DNA of 5,877 bases from Thermoplasmata archaeon (GTDB taxonomy: Archaea; Thermoplasmatota; Thermoplasmata; UBA10834), in contig JALOTO010000095.1 of NCBI GenBank assembly GCA_025457845.1, positions 1 to 5,877 of the forward strand, in the 5' to 3' direction. Position numbers and translations under genes: made by a program. Numbering within the stretch: position 1 is the first letter of the stretch; the number at the start of each line of letters is the position of its first letter. The notes under the pieces were generated by a model. The model searched no databases. It worked only from the letters and a program-made list of their open reading frames with translations, and was not told the origin of the DNA. This document shows, one piece after another, positions 5,783-5,877 of the stretch.

Positions 5783-5877
5783 GAGGGAAAAGACATCTGG
5801 AAGTGGTTTGTGGAACAGGTTTCGGGATCGAGACCCCATCCGTCCGTGCCAGGACGCCTCTCAACCATGGGCCCGCT

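Noticed and set aside
5818..5835. GGTTTCG-GGAT-CGAGACC stem resembling a tRNA T-arm
   Set aside because: The loop does not fit TTCRANY and no acceptor, D or anticodon arms are present around it.
5767..5877. Minus-strand open frame entering from the right edge and ending at 5767
   Set aside because: Only about 36 codons are visible, with no recognisable motif, and it runs into the promoter dyad. It might be the tail of an upstream gene, but nothing supports that.

Overview
This window is archaeal DNA (about 58% GC by eye) and carries part of an archaellum (archaeal flagellum) gene cluster. All five genes read leftward on the minus strand, in the order arlB1 - arlB2 - arlCDE fusion - arlF - arlG, with arlG cut by the left edge. 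The motor genes arlH, arlI and arlJ would be expected further left. Evidence for archaea: class III (preflagellin) signal peptides with the GxGTLxIFIAxxLVAAxAA core, the ArlD/E domain, ArlF/ArlG-type membrane anchors, and TATA-box promoters. A fused ArlC-ArlD/E protein and the general style suggest a euryarchaeal lineage, possibly Thermoplasmatota, but I cannot place it more closely.

Region by region, in transcription order. Positions 5877-5698 hold the arlB1 promoter: a near-palindromic TATA box at 5740-5749, with a 13-nt motif at 5761-5773 inside a perfect dyad. Positions 5697-5538 are the arlB1 leader. arlB1 (5537-3822) encodes an unusually large archaellin of 571 aa, with three fibronectin-III-like domains inserted in its outer part. 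Positions 3821-3302 are a 520-bp gap with a strong hairpin, a second promoter carrying the same upstream motif, and a long leader of about 400 nt. arlB2 (3301-2699) encodes an ordinary 200-aa archaellin. A structured 124-bp gap precedes arlCDE (2574-1438), the cytosolic ring/switch component. arlF (1448-255) overlaps arlCDE by 11 nt and contains an apparent six-bladed beta-propeller inserted in the normally small ArlF ectodomain. arlG (239-1) follows after 15 nt.

The genes form one machine: ArlB1 and ArlB2 are filament subunits, the ArlCDE fusion links the motor to chemotaxis and polar scaffolding, and ArlF and ArlG anchor the motor as stator in the pseudoperiplasm and S-layer. Both archaellin 1 and ArlF have gained large extracellular modules, so the cell-surface parts of this archaellum are elaborated.

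The most striking non-coding signal is a perfect 26-bp inverted repeat (3640-3665 and 5672-5697) that brackets arlB1. Each copy lies between a predicted promoter and the archaellin gene it serves. A site-specific inversion between the copies would separate both archaellin genes from their present promoters, which makes phase variation a testable hypothesis. No recombinase gene is in the window.
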